Below are positions 17,651 to 25,731 of a stretch of 64,000 nucleotides of DNA, in pieces (the first letter of the stretch is position 1; each line of letters begins with the position of its first letter). A program made the translations under genes and the position numbers. Source of the DNA: Bacillota bacterium (GTDB lineage Bacteria; Bacillota; Clostridia; Lachnospirales; Lachnospiraceae); NCBI GenBank assembly GCA_023386815.1, contig JAEWIZ010000034.1, positions 1-64,000 of the forward strand, read 5' to 3'. The notes beneath the pieces are model-generated. The model ran no database searches. It saw only the letters and a list, made by a program, of their open reading frames with translations, and had not been told where the DNA came from.

Positions 17651-18340
17651 ATGGAGCTTAATTATGCTGTTCTAAAAAACTGCGCCCTGTTTCGCAGAAT
17701 GGATGACAGGGAAATTGAATCCTTAATGCAATGTTTAGGTGTTCAGGTGAAAAGCTTTAAATCAGATGAGTATGTCTTTTTCTCCGGAGATCAGGTAAAT
17801 TATGTGGGAATTGTTTTATCAGGAATGGTTGAGGTTATGAAGGAGAACCTGGCTGGTAATAAGCACATTGTTGCAATCCTGGGTGCGTCTGATATGTTTG
17901 CAGAGGGGATTGTATGTACGGCGCGCCGCATTTCACCTGTAACGGTTAGAGTGAAAGAGGAGGGTAAAGTTCTATTTATTCCATATGAAAGAATTATAAA
18001 ATCCTGTGGAAATAGCTGCACCTTCCATGTTGGACTGATTCAAAATATGATGGTAGTTCTTGGAGAGAAGAATGTTAATTTAAATCGTAAACTGGAGCTT
18101 TTAACGTTGAAGGGAATGAGGGAGAAGATTTCCAGCTTCTTATTAAATGAAGCAAATGAGAAAAGCACTAATATGTTTCAGATTATGTTAAACCGTACGG
18201 AAATGGCCGATTATCTGAATGTGTCCCGTACCTCCATGTGCCGTGAGCTGGCGAGGATGAAGGAGGAGGGCTTAATTGATTTTTACGGGAACAGTTTTAA
18301 ACTAGTGAATAAAGAAGAGTTGGCTCATTTCTTGGAGTAA
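17651..18340 (+). CDS. Crp/Fnr-family regulator, HcpR-like
   Basis: 229 aa: cyclic-nucleotide-binding-like domain (about 10-125) with GIVLSGMVEVMKE as its beta-roll, a dimer helix, and a C-terminal winged HTH (TEMADYLNVSRTSMCRELAR, about 180-199). It lacks the N-terminal four-cysteine cluster of Fnr. HcpR regulators, widespread in anaerobes, control hcp in response to nitrite or NO; the head-to-head position with hcp is the basis for this call. It starts after AGGAGG and ends in a long convergent hairpin. Confidence 0.87.
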   Translation: MELNYAVLKNCALFRRMDDREIESLMQCLGVQVKSFKSDEYVFFSGDQVNYVGIVLSGMVEVMKENLAGNKHIVAILGASDMFAEGIVCTARRISPVTVRVKEEGKVLFIPYERIIKSCGNSCTFHVGLIQNMMVVLGEKNVNLNRKLELLTLKGMREKISSFLLNEANEKSTNMFQIMLNRTEMADYLNVSRTSMCRELARMKEEGLIDFYGNSFKLVNKEELAHFLE

Positions 18341-18433
18341 AAGCTTGAGAGAAGACAGAAGAATTTTGGCATAATGAAAGGATGAGCTGCACTAAGAATT
18401 CATAATTGTTACAATATAATAAATTTATAAAAT

Positions 18434-18486
18434 GCTCTTATTGCAGAAAAACAGATTTATACAACCTGTTTTTCTACAATAAGAGC
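18434..18486. terminator. Bidirectional terminator
   Basis: GCTCTTATTG plus AGAAAAACAG on the left (18434-18454) pair with CTGTTTTTCT plus CAATAAGAGC on the right (to 18486), about 20 bp with one mismatch. It separates the convergent HcpR-like and LysR genes. Confidence 0.85.
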
Positions 18487-18490
18487 TTTG

Positions 18491-19360
18491 CTATTGTGCT
18501 AATTTATCGATGAGAGCCTGAGCATTCCGATTCAATCTTTGGTTTTTGTTCGAAGCCAGTACAATTGTACTCTGTATCTTCTCTTCTAATGGAATCATTG
18601 CAACCTTCTCATGCAGGAAGACGCCGATATTCTTTTTCAGGAGCAGGCTGATAGCTTCATTCTCAGCCACAGCACTCAGAATGGATTCTACTCTTGCAGT
18701 GCGAATAACATTTGGTGTGAAGCCATTGGCGATACAGGCATTTATACATAAGCCATAGATGCTAATATGCTTATTCATTAAGATAAATGGTTCATGCTCT
18801 AATTCCTTAAGAGAGACCATAGTCCGGGAAGCAAGAGGATGCTCCAGGGAAGTGACTAGCACCAGCTCATCGGTTGCAAGTGGAAAGATCCTATAATTAT
18901 CCTTTAACAAACAGTCCTTTCGGGTGATGGCTAAATCACAGGTGCCGTTATCCAATTCTTGAAGAATCCTCAGATCCTCCATTTCATCAATCATTAATTC
19001 AATTCCTTGATTCTCAGTAGTAAATTCCTTGAGTAAGCTTGTAAGATTATATTGAGCCAGAACTGGCAGGGTAGCTAGACGAACTGCGCCATGCAGAGAG
19101 GAGGAGACTTGTTTTAGCTCTAGCATGGTCTCCTTATAGTTTTCCAATATTTTTAAAGCTCCTTGATATAGAACCCGGCCTTCCTCTGTCAAGGAACAGG
19201 ACCGTTTTGATCGGTCAAACAGCTTAACGCCCAGCTCTTCTTCTAAGCGCTGAAGACTCTTAGAAAGGGAGGATTGGGATAAATTAACGACCTCACCGGC
19301 TTCTAAAAAGCTCTTATTTTCCGCAGCAGCTACAAAATATGTTAATTGGTTCATTGTCAT
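18491..19360 (-). CDS. LysR-family transcriptional regulator of the UbiD operon
   Basis: About 289 aa. N-terminal winged HTH (MNQLTYFVAAAENKSFLEAG; recognition helix in LSQSSLSKSLQRLEEELG) followed by a periplasmic-binding-fold effector domain. It is divergent from a gallate-decarboxylase-like operon, matching the lactobacillus arrangement in which a LysR protein governs lpd/tannase genes; a phenolic-acid effector is inferred. The start at 19360 (or 19354) is chosen because the HTH begins there; the frame stays open upstream to 19414 through a run of eight G in the coding strand that may serve as its ribosome site. Confidence 0.88.
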   Translation of the reverse strand: MTMNQLTYFVAAAENKSFLEAGEVVNLSQSSLSKSLQRLEEELGVKLFDRSKRSCSLTEEGRVLYQGALKILENYKETMLELKQVSSSLHGAVRLATLPVLAQYNLTSLLKEFTTENQGIELMIDEMEDLRILQELDNGTCDLAITRKDCLLKDNYRIFPLATDELVLVTSLEHPLASRTMVSLKELEHEPFILMNKHISIYGLCINACIANGFTPNVIRTARVESILSAVAENEAISLLLKKNIGVFLHEKVAMIPLEEKIQSTIVLASNKNQRLNRNAQALIDKLAQ

Positions 19361-19383
19361 ATAGGAACCCCCCCCATGAGTTA

Positions 19384-19402
19384 ATATTCCATTCTGGAAT
19401 AT
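19384..19402. promoter_or_regulatory. Palindromic operator between lysR and lpdC-like gene
   Basis: ATATTCCA (19384-19391), spacer TTC, TGGAATAT (19395-19402): a perfect 8-bp-arm palindrome of the T-N11-A type bound by LysR proteins, lying midway between the two divergent start codons. Confidence 0.75.
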
Positions 19403-19484
19403 ATCATAACACAATGAGAATTGATTGTATAGAGGAGATGTCTTATAGTTGTTTCAAAGTATCAGTGAAAAGGTAGGGAGAGAA

Positions 19485-20960
19485 ATGGAACATGATATAT
19501 ATGACTTACGAGCTGCGATCCAAGTTTTAAAAGAAATAAAAGGACAATTAATCGAGACAGATCGAGAGATAGATCCAATGGCAGAGCTGGCGGGAGTCTA
19601 CCGATATGTTGGAGCAGGTGGAACGGTAATTCGTCCAACGCAAGAAGGGCCGGCTATGATATTTAATAAGGTGAAAGGATTTTCAGATGCAAGGGTAGTA
19701 ATTGGTGTATTGGCAAGCCGGCAGCGAGTAGCCAGGTTATTAAACGCAAAAGCAGAGGAGCTGGGACATTTACTTCGTAATTCAGTGAATTCTCCGATTG
19801 AGCCTGTTGTTATTGAGATAAAGGATGTACCTTGTCAACAGGTAGTACATTTAGCAACGGATTCCGGCTTTGATTTGAGAGCAATAGTACCTGCACCAAC
19901 GAATACTCCTCAGGATGCAGGGCCTTATATTACCTTAGGAATGTGCTATGCGACCCATCCTGATTCCAAGGTATCCGATGTAACCATTCATCGTCTGTGT
20001 GTACAGGGGAAGGATGAGCTTAGCATCTTCTTCACTCCAGGAGCGAGGCATATCGGTGCAATGGCAAAACGAGCAGAGGAACTGGGAATTAATTTGCCCA
20101 TTTCCATCAGCATTGGTGTTGACCCGGCGATTGAGATTGCTTCCTGCTTTGAGCCACCTACAACCCCCCTCGGGTTTAATGAACTTTCCATCGCAGGCGC
20201 ATTAAGACATAAGGCTGTTGAGTTAGCGCCCTGCATCACAATAGCTGAGAACGCTATCGCTAATGCAGAATATGTCATTGAAGGAGAGATTATAGCGGGG
20301 GTACGTGTCCGAGAGGATCAGAACTCGAATACCGGTTATGCAATGCCGGAATTTCCGGGGTATACAGGAGAAGCATCCCACCAGTGTTCCTTAATCAAAG
20401 TGAGAGCGGTAACCCATCGACGCAATCCGATTATGCAGACCTGCATTGGACCCAGTGAAGAACATGTTAGTATGGCAGGAATTCCAACAGAGGCAAGTAT
20501 TCTGGATATGGTGGAACGGGCAATGCCGGGAAGATTAAAGAATGTCTATGCCCATAGTGCCGGTGGAGGCAAGTATATGGCGGTCTTACAGTTTCAAAAG
20601 CAGGATGCCAGCGATGAAGGAAGACAGAGACAGGCAGCCTTGTTAGCCTTCTCCGCCTTTTCAGAATTAAAAAATATTATACTGGTAGATGAGGATGTGG
20701 ATCCCTTCGACTCCAATGATGTGCTTTGGGCAATGAACACAAGGTTCCAAGGCGATATGGATACAATCTTTATCCCCGGTGTCCGGTGTCACCCCCTAGA
20801 TCCCTCACAGTCACCAGAATATTATCCTGGCATAACCGAAAAGGGAATCAGCTGTAAGACCATTTTTGATTGTACGGTTCCTTATCATTTAAAGGATAAA
20901 TTCAGGCGCGCACAGTTTTTGGAGATAAATCCGAAGCCTTTTGCACCAGAGTTATTTTAA
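19485..20960 (+). CDS. lpdC: UbiD-family non-oxidative decarboxylase, gallate/protocatechuate type
   Basis: About 491 aa, prenylated-FMN-dependent (de)carboxylase. The start at 19485 follows AGGGAGAG and gives the standard UbiD opening MEHDIYDLRAA. TNTPQDAGPYITLGM, IGPSEEHVSMAGIPTEASIL and EFPGYTGEASH (catalytic Glu region) agree closely with what I remember of Lactiplantibacillus LpdC, which turns gallate into pyrogallol and protocatechuate into catechol. The following genes encode the UbiX cofactor maker and an LpdD-like protein, completing the set. Substrate is inferred; a 4-hydroxybenzoate decarboxylase is the alternative. Confidence 0.9.
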   Translation: MEHDIYDLRAAIQVLKEIKGQLIETDREIDPMAELAGVYRYVGAGGTVIRPTQEGPAMIFNKVKGFSDARVVIGVLASRQRVARLLNAKAEELGHLLRNSVNSPIEPVVIEIKDVPCQQVVHLATDSGFDLRAIVPAPTNTPQDAGPYITLGMCYATHPDSKVSDVTIHRLCVQGKDELSIFFTPGARHIGAMAKRAEELGINLPISISIGVDPAIEIASCFEPPTTPLGFNELSIAGALRHKAVELAPCITIAENAIANAEYVIEGEIIAGVRVREDQNSNTGYAMPEFPGYTGEASHQCSLIKVRAVTHRRNPIMQTCIGPSEEHVSMAGIPTEASILDMVERAMPGRLKNVYAHSAGGGKYMAVLQFQKQDASDEGRQRQAALLAFSAFSELKNIILVDEDVDPFDSNDVLWAMNTRFQGDMDTIFIPGVRCHPLDPSQSPEYYPGITEKGISCKTIFDCTVPYHLKDKFRRAQFLEINPKPFAPELF

Positions 20961-20977
20961 TCGTAATGGAGGATCGA

Positions 20978-21535
20978 ATGAAACGAATTGTCGTTGGAAT
21001 CAGCGGAGCAAGCGGGGCTCCCATTGCAGTTGAATTATTAAAGCACCTAAAGGAAATAGAAGAGATCGAGACTCATCTGGTGTACTCATCAGGAGCAGAA
21101 CGAACCCTGCACCAGGAGACGGACTGTTCTTTGGAGCAGCTTCATGAACTTGCAGATCTAGTATATGATAATTCCAATGTCGGTGCGGCTATTGCAAGTG
21201 GTTCCTACCAGACCACCGCCATGGTTATTGTGCCTTGCAGTATGAAGACGGTAGCAGGAGTGGCCTCTGGCTATAGCGATAATCTTCTGCTGCGAGCGGC
21301 GGATGTTATCTTAAAGGAACGAAGGAAGCTGATTCTTGTGACCAGAGAATGTCCCTTAAGCAGCATTCATCTTAAGAATATGCTGGAGCTTTCTAATCTT
21401 GGGGTGGTCATCCTGCCTCCCGTATTGACCTATTACAATTATCCAAAGACAATACAGGATGCTACAACACACATCGTGGGAAAGATTCTGGATCAGCTGG
21501 GCTATGAAATGAGAGAGTATAAAAGGTGGTCGTGA
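20978..21535 (+). CDS. lpdB: UbiX-type flavin prenyltransferase
   Basis: About 185 aa. It makes prenylated FMN, the cofactor of the UbiD protein encoded directly upstream. The FMN motif GISGASGAPIAVELLK (about 6-21) and the LVTRECPLSSIHL segment with the conserved Arg-Glu pair are both present. The start at 20978 is preferred because TGGAGGA sits 5-6 nt before it; the in-frame ATG at 20966 lies upstream of that site. It overlaps the next gene by one base. Confidence 0.92.
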   Translation: MKRIVVGISGASGAPIAVELLKHLKEIEEIETHLVYSSGAERTLHQETDCSLEQLHELADLVYDNSNVGAAIASGSYQTTAMVIVPCSMKTVAGVASGYSDNLLLRAADVILKERRKLILVTRECPLSSIHLKNMLELSNLGVVILPPVLTYYNYPKTIQDATTHIVGKILDQLGYEMREYKRWS

Positions 21536-21912
21536 TGATGGAACAAGGGGAAATAAGACTGCAGCGGGAGTGCCTGGGAAGCATGATATCAGTGACACTT
21601 CATTTTAGCGGCAGAGATTTGAATGTTGTAATTGCCGGAGGCGACAAAGAGCACATTGGCAGTGTGAGCATTGCAGCTCCCAGAGAAAGTCTATCAGGAG
21701 AAGGAAAAAGTGCTACGGTATCCACCTATGTCTATTCAGGACATAAGGATGACGTTGTCGGTAATGAATTTGCACAGGTTTTATGTAAGAAATTACAATG
21801 CAAGGTGGTAGTCTGTTGTGGAATACACTATGATAATATAGATCAGGAAAAGCTAAATATGATTGTGAATACTTGTAATGAACTATTAATCAATGTAATG
21901 AAAAGAATATAG
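21535..21912 (+). CDS. lpdD: LpdD-like small subunit/chaperone of UbiD decarboxylase
   Basis: About 125 aa. It resembles LpdD of the gallate decarboxylase cluster, now annotated as a prenyl-flavin chaperone-like domain; its exact job is not firmly known. GGDKEHIGSVSIAAPRES and the Cys pair in CCGIHYDN stand out. The ATG at 21535 overlaps the UbiX stop and follows AGGTGG; earlier GTG codons in frame are possible. It completes an lpdC-lpdB-lpdD order, in contrast to lactobacilli where lpdB is detached (established from memory). Confidence 0.82.
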   Translation: MMEQGEIRLQRECLGSMISVTLHFSGRDLNVVIAGGDKEHIGSVSIAAPRESLSGEGKSATVSTYVYSGHKDDVVGNEFAQVLCKKLQCKVVVCCGIHYDNIDQEKLNMIVNTCNELLINVMKRI

Positions 21913-21972
21913 CTTTTAAAATGAGATTACTTCACTCAGGCGTCATAGTTAGATTACACGATAAAAAAGAAG

Positions 21973-22082
21973 GAACCGAGTGACTATGTGTTCATTTGGT
22001 GCAGACCGTATATAGTGGTTATCAGTGCTTGGTGACCACTGTATGGTTGGATAAGAGCAGATGAATACATAGACACCGGGTT
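21973..22082. repeat. 110-bp imperfect inverted repeat
   Basis: Outer arm CTATGTGTTCAT (21984-21995) pairs with ATGAATACATAG (22061-22072); inner arm ACCGTATATAGTGG pairs with CCACTGTATGGT (22036-22047); flanking AACC and GGTT close the structure. It lies between convergent genes and could act as a terminator, though no T run follows. Confidence 0.6.
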
Positions 22083-22122
22083 ACTCTGGGTATCTACCTA
22101 TGACCTCTGTCACAGAATATAG

Positions 22123-22410
22123 TTAGATAACTACTTCATGTACAGCGATCTCAGTATCGCCAATGGACAATGCCTGAAGCTTTGGAAGGATTGTCTTAAA
22201 ATGCTTTGTCTGCATATGAGCATCCAAACTTTCTTTACTTTCCCACTTCTCCACGAAGGCAAATATGTTTTTATTCTCAATGCCACGGACCAATTCATAA
22301 CTGATGTTTCCGGGTTCTTTTCTGGTTTCTTCGATCAATCCCTTTGCACATTCCAGAAATTGAGCAGCATTTTTTTCTACTACAATACATTTTGCATAAA
22401 CGGCTAACAT
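22123..22410 (-). CDS. Antibiotic biosynthesis monooxygenase-domain protein (YgiN-like)
   Basis: 95 aa, one ferredoxin-like ABM domain. EPGNISYELVRG and FVEKWESKESLDAHMQTKHF are the conserved strands and the His-containing helix of YgiN-type quinol monooxygenases. Such small dimers oxidise quinols or catechol-like rings. Being next to a decarboxylase operon that should release catechols or pyrogallol is suggestive, but the genes converge and are not cotranscribed. It starts after AAGGAG. Confidence 0.85.
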   Translation of the reverse strand: MLAVYAKCIVVEKNAAQFLECAKGLIEETRKEPGNISYELVRGIENKNIFAFVEKWESKESLDAHMQTKHFKTILPKLQALSIGDTEIAVHEVVI

Positions 22411-22597
22411 ATGAATTCTCCTTTATTTCATTACTTTTGTATTATCGTATAAATATTATCGTATTAATATTTATTGTATCAATTGTATTAAATAGAAATG
22501 AAAGATTCAAGTGTATTAAAGATTATAATTACTGTTAATACTGTTAATATGGAAATACCCCCAAATAGTCGTAGTTACATAAGCATTATGTGGAGCC

Positions 22598-23050
22598 TCA
22601 CGTGTTTCCACCTTTTTCTAGCATTCGCTTGTTATCTGATAGTATGAAAACCAGTCCCAAGGTCACAAAAACCACACCCAATAACTTACCAAAGGAAAAG
22701 CGATCCTCAAGGAAGGCATCCAGGATCAGAGCTGCCAACATTTGACCCACAAATAATAGTAAAGTCATATTGATGGAGGGGATTTTCACAACCACAACGT
22801 TGAGGAGAAAAACAACTCCTACACTTAAAATACCACCGAGTAACATCCAGCTCTTGATATTAGGGAGCTGATGATAAAAATGAAAGGTGTTCGTAATTAG
22901 TAGGAGCAGGCAGGATGTAATAAGTCCAAAGGTAAAATTATAAACAGTACTTCTCATAGTACCCACTTTTGCAGATAGCTCTGCATTAATCGATCTTGAA
23001 ACAACCTTTGTAACTCCTGTTAAAAAAGCAAATAAAATAGCAAGATACAT
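22598..23050 (-). CDS. DUF606 small membrane transporter, subunit B
   Basis: 150 aa with about five membrane helices, DUF606/YdcZ branch of the drug/metabolite transporter superfamily. These half-size proteins usually occur as adjacent pairs or as fused dimers. Its start lies 13 nt after the stop of the partner. SINAELSAKVGTM and GGILSVGVVFLLNVVVVKIP are the repeated family segments. Substrate unknown. Confidence 0.82.
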   Translation of the reverse strand: MYLAILFAFLTGVTKVVSRSINAELSAKVGTMRSTVYNFTFGLITSCLLLLITNTFHFYHQLPNIKSWMLLGGILSVGVVFLLNVVVVKIPSINMTLLLFVGQMLAALILDAFLEDRFSFGKLLGVVFVTLGLVFILSDNKRMLEKGGNT

Positions 23051-23063
23051 GATAAACCCCCTT

Positions 23064-23486
23064 TCAGAAAATAATCATTACTGTAATACCTGCAATAATC
23101 CAGAGTAGTCCAATGATTTTTCTTTTGTTAAGCTTTTGAACGGCTGCTCCGAAAAGACCGTACTGGTCAATCAACAAGGCGGTCATGCTTTCTCCAAGTA
23201 AGCTAAGAGCAAGAATCACTGAAATACTGATGATTCCAAAAGCTAGATTTGTAAACAGTGTTGTACCGACACCGACGACACCTCCCAGGAATAAAGAGAA
23301 TGGGATTTTTGCCAGTGAGGGTCTTTTTTCACGCTTGATAATTAAAAGAACAATACTAATCATCAATCCGACAATATGGATGATGACTGTTGCAGGATAA
23401 CTTCCAATGGCAGCAGAGAGTTCCCCGTTAAATACCACCATGGCAGCAATTACGGCACCAATAAAAATAGACACTATATTATACAC
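23064..23486 (-). CDS. DUF606 small membrane transporter, subunit A
   Basis: 140 aa, about five membrane helices, homologous in plan to its partner at 22598-23050; the segment VFNGELSAAIGSYPATVI corresponds to the partner's SINAELSAKVGTM. Tandem unequal copies suggest an antiparallel heterodimer, as for other small DMT pairs (inference). It is divergent from a Crp/Fnr-type gene with a palindrome between them; regulators like YeiL are often paired with DUF606 genes. Confidence 0.82.
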   Translation of the reverse strand: MYNIVSIFIGAVIAAMVVFNGELSAAIGSYPATVIIHIVGLMISIVLLIIKREKRPSLAKIPFSLFLGGVVGVGTTLFTNLAFGIISISVILALSLLGESMTALLIDQYGLFGAAVQKLNKRKIIGLLWIIAGITVMIIF

Positions 23487-23573
23487 ACGAATTCCTCCCT
23501 GACTTTTTTACTTTTTGCATGTACTGTTAATGAATTGATAACTCAATTTTATATAAACCCATTGAAAATAAAT

Positions 23574-23589
23574 ATGACATATGTCATAC
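23574..23589. promoter_or_regulatory. Perfect 16-bp palindrome, likely Crp/Fnr operator
   Basis: TATGACATATGTCATA is self-complementary. It lies 30 bases before the TTG start of the Crp/Fnr gene and 88 bases before the divergent DUF606 pair, well placed for the regulator to control both. Confidence 0.75.
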
Positions 23590-23618
23590 TTATGTAAAAA
23601 TTAAGGAGGAGATTAAGG

Positions 23619-24293
23619 TTGAGGTTATTAAAGGTGAATAAGGAGCATCTTGATTTTCTTGCAGCCAATGGGCTGGAATTTGTTAGTGCGGATTACATTT
23701 ATCTCCGTGCCTATCATAAAGGAGAATATCTATTCCATCAGGGAGAGCAGATAAACTGCATTTATCTTCTTTATAATGGTAAGGTAAATGTAAGCGTAAC
23801 TGCGAATAACGGCAAAACATTATTATTATCGATCTGCAAAAATCCCACCTTATTGGGCGAGATCGAGTTTTTCACGGATGGCTTAGCTACCACCAGCGCT
23901 CTGGCAATGAGCCGTTCCTTGCTGCTTATCACTCCCTTTGCACAGGTACGTAATGTGGAAGGGAATGAGAGATTTCTATCTTTTCTAGGATTGTCACTAG
24001 CAAAGAAATTAACACGTACTGTCCAAAATAATACCTTAAATATTCTTAATCTTGCAGATACCAAGGTGTCTTCTTATATTTTACTTACCAATGTAGAGGG
24101 GAGATTTCAAGCGAATCTAACAAAAGTTGCCGAGTTATTAGGTATCAGTTATCGACATCTTTTAAGAACCTTGGAGACGTTATGTAAAGAGGGAATCCTG
24201 GAGAAAGATAAACATACCTATGTTATAAAGGATATGGATGGACTTGAGGCGCTGGCTCAGGATTGTTATGCGCCAATGGAATTATGGAATTAA
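23619..24293 (+). CDS. Crp/Fnr-family regulator (YeiL-like)
   Basis: 224 aa: cNMP-binding-like beta-roll (about 20-120; GEYLFHQGEQINCIYLLYNG) and C-terminal HTH (TKVAELLGISYRHLLRTLET, about 175-194). Few cysteines and no Fnr-type cluster motif. The start is TTG at 23619, supported by AAGGAGGAG 9 nt upstream and by the domain beginning at once. Divergent from the DUF606 transporter pair, which it probably regulates through the 16-bp palindrome. Confidence 0.85.
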   Translation: MRLLKVNKEHLDFLAANGLEFVSADYIYLRAYHKGEYLFHQGEQINCIYLLYNGKVNVSVTANNGKTLLLSICKNPTLLGEIEFFTDGLATTSALAMSRSLLLITPFAQVRNVEGNERFLSFLGLSLAKKLTRTVQNNTLNILNLADTKVSSYILLTNVEGRFQANLTKVAELLGISYRHLLRTLETLCKEGILEKDKHTYVIKDMDGLEALAQDCYAPMELWN

Positions 24294-24310
24294 ATAATAG
24301 GCAGTAGAGC

Positions 24311-24343
24311 TCAGGAGCAATCATTTAAATAAATCGCTCCTGA
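24311..24343. terminator. Near-palindromic convergent terminator
   Basis: TCAGGAGC (24311-24318) and GCTCCTGA (24336-24343) flank a self-complementary ATTTAAAT core. It lies between converging genes, and the stop codon of the VWA-domain gene falls inside it. T content is moderate. Confidence 0.6.
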
Positions 24344-25731
24344 TGCATCATGGAGAAGCCACCGCTTTTCACATCGGTGATATCCAGTATGTTATCGATC
24401 ACGTCAACCTGACTTAGTTTTTTAACAACACCATAGGGTTTTTTCAAGGAAAGACCTTCCCCTCGACCGGAGATAACCCACAATACCTGATATCCACGTG
24501 GAATTACGCTAAGCTTATCTTCACCCTTACCATCTGTGAAATACACCAGCAAATTCATCTTCTGCCGATTGGCATATTCGAATACAGGACTGAATTTGGT
24601 AGCCCCTTTTTTATGAAGCCTGTCTTTTAGATCCTTTACTGACTTAACCGGATAGACCCGGCGTATTTCATTATCGCATTCAATGATCGTGATTTCATGA
24701 TTGTAATTCTTGACAATACCCAGAACCTCGTTCAGTGCTTGCCTAAATTCTTCATCGCTGATACTTGCACTTATGTCAATGGCTACTGCAATATTAGCCT
24801 TATGGCTTCTAAGCTCGCCTCTTAAATCTAAACGATCCGGCTGCCTTCTATTCCTTCTGGTAATGGTCTTCTTTGGATTGCTTTCCACTGTTCCCATTAA
24901 CCGGTTTAAATATAGATTCCAGGGTAATTCAGCTTTGCTGCTTTTTAGTAAATCAATTAAAACTTTTACATGAGTAGGAAGTTCACCCTTTTTGGAGAGC
25001 TGAAGAAGCTTTTCAGTAAATTCCTGCTGTGTTTTCTCGTCAAGGATATCGGATTCATCCCAGATCTCATGTGTTTTTCCTGCCTCATATTCCGTCTTAA
25101 AAAGATCCTCAGTCTCACGGTTTTTCTTAGATTTATCATTTTCTTCCTTCGGGAAATCTATGGAGGAATTAAGTTCCTCCACATAATACTCAAAGGGCTG
25201 ATAGGGTTTGAGCGTGAGAGAGTATGTCTTGTTCACCCAGTCTAAGGTAGTGGCGTAGGGAGGCATATGATCTAAATATACGTTGACAACAATATCCATA
25301 GCTATTTCAATTGCTAAGCTGTGATAGTAGTTGTTTTTCAGCTTTCGGGCTCTTATCAAATGTTGGGATAAGATATGGAGTATTTCATGCTGAATAGAGC
25401 TTTGCATTTGTTTTAGATTTAGTTTTAAGAACATCAGGGGGTTAAAATAAATAACATAGCGCGCCCCTTTGAAATTAACTGCTGTTGGGCTGCTGATGTC
25501 ATATCGGATCTCTTTCGACATTTGAAATAGAAAATACCCATAAAAATTATTCTCGTCCTCCATCAGGCTAAGATTAACCTGGTCAACGAGACTGAAAAAT
25601 TCTCTTTGAAAATCCCCCGGCATTGTTACCTGGAATTTTTCAGCCTGATTACTAGCTTTTGAGAAGGTCTGAATTAATCGATTGGATTTTCTAATCAGCT
25701 CTTGTATTTGATGGTCAAGATAATTATCCAT
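24325..25731 (-). CDS. DUF2201-type metallopeptidase-fold protein with VWA domain
   Basis: About 468 aa from the ATG at 25731, which follows AAGGAG in the end of the ATPase gene; the frame is open to 25767 but that would overlap the ATPase by 44 nt. N-terminal half: zincin-like helix with an intact HEILH (about 115-119). C-terminal part: VWA-like domain with MIDAS DISAS and a TDGKG second metal loop. A long charged linker lies between. Such proteins pair with MoxR-type ATPases as chaperone-like complexes that load metals or remodel targets. The target here is unknown. Confidence 0.83.
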   Translation of the reverse strand: MDNYLDHQIQELIRKSNRLIQTFSKASNQAEKFQVTMPGDFQREFFSLVDQVNLSLMEDENNFYGYFLFQMSKEIRYDISSPTAVNFKGARYVIYFNPLMFLKLNLKQMQSSIQHEILHILSQHLIRARKLKNNYYHSLAIEIAMDIVVNVYLDHMPPYATTLDWVNKTYSLTLKPYQPFEYYVEELNSSIDFPKEENDKSKKNRETEDLFKTEYEAGKTHEIWDESDILDEKTQQEFTEKLLQLSKKGELPTHVKVLIDLLKSSKAELPWNLYLNRLMGTVESNPKKTITRRNRRQPDRLDLRGELRSHKANIAVAIDISASISDEEFRQALNEVLGIVKNYNHEITIIECDNEIRRVYPVKSVKDLKDRLHKKGATKFSPVFEYANRQKMNLLVYFTDGKGEDKLSVIPRGYQVLWVISGRGEGLSLKKPYGVVKKLSQVDVIDNILDITDVKSGGFSMMHQERFI

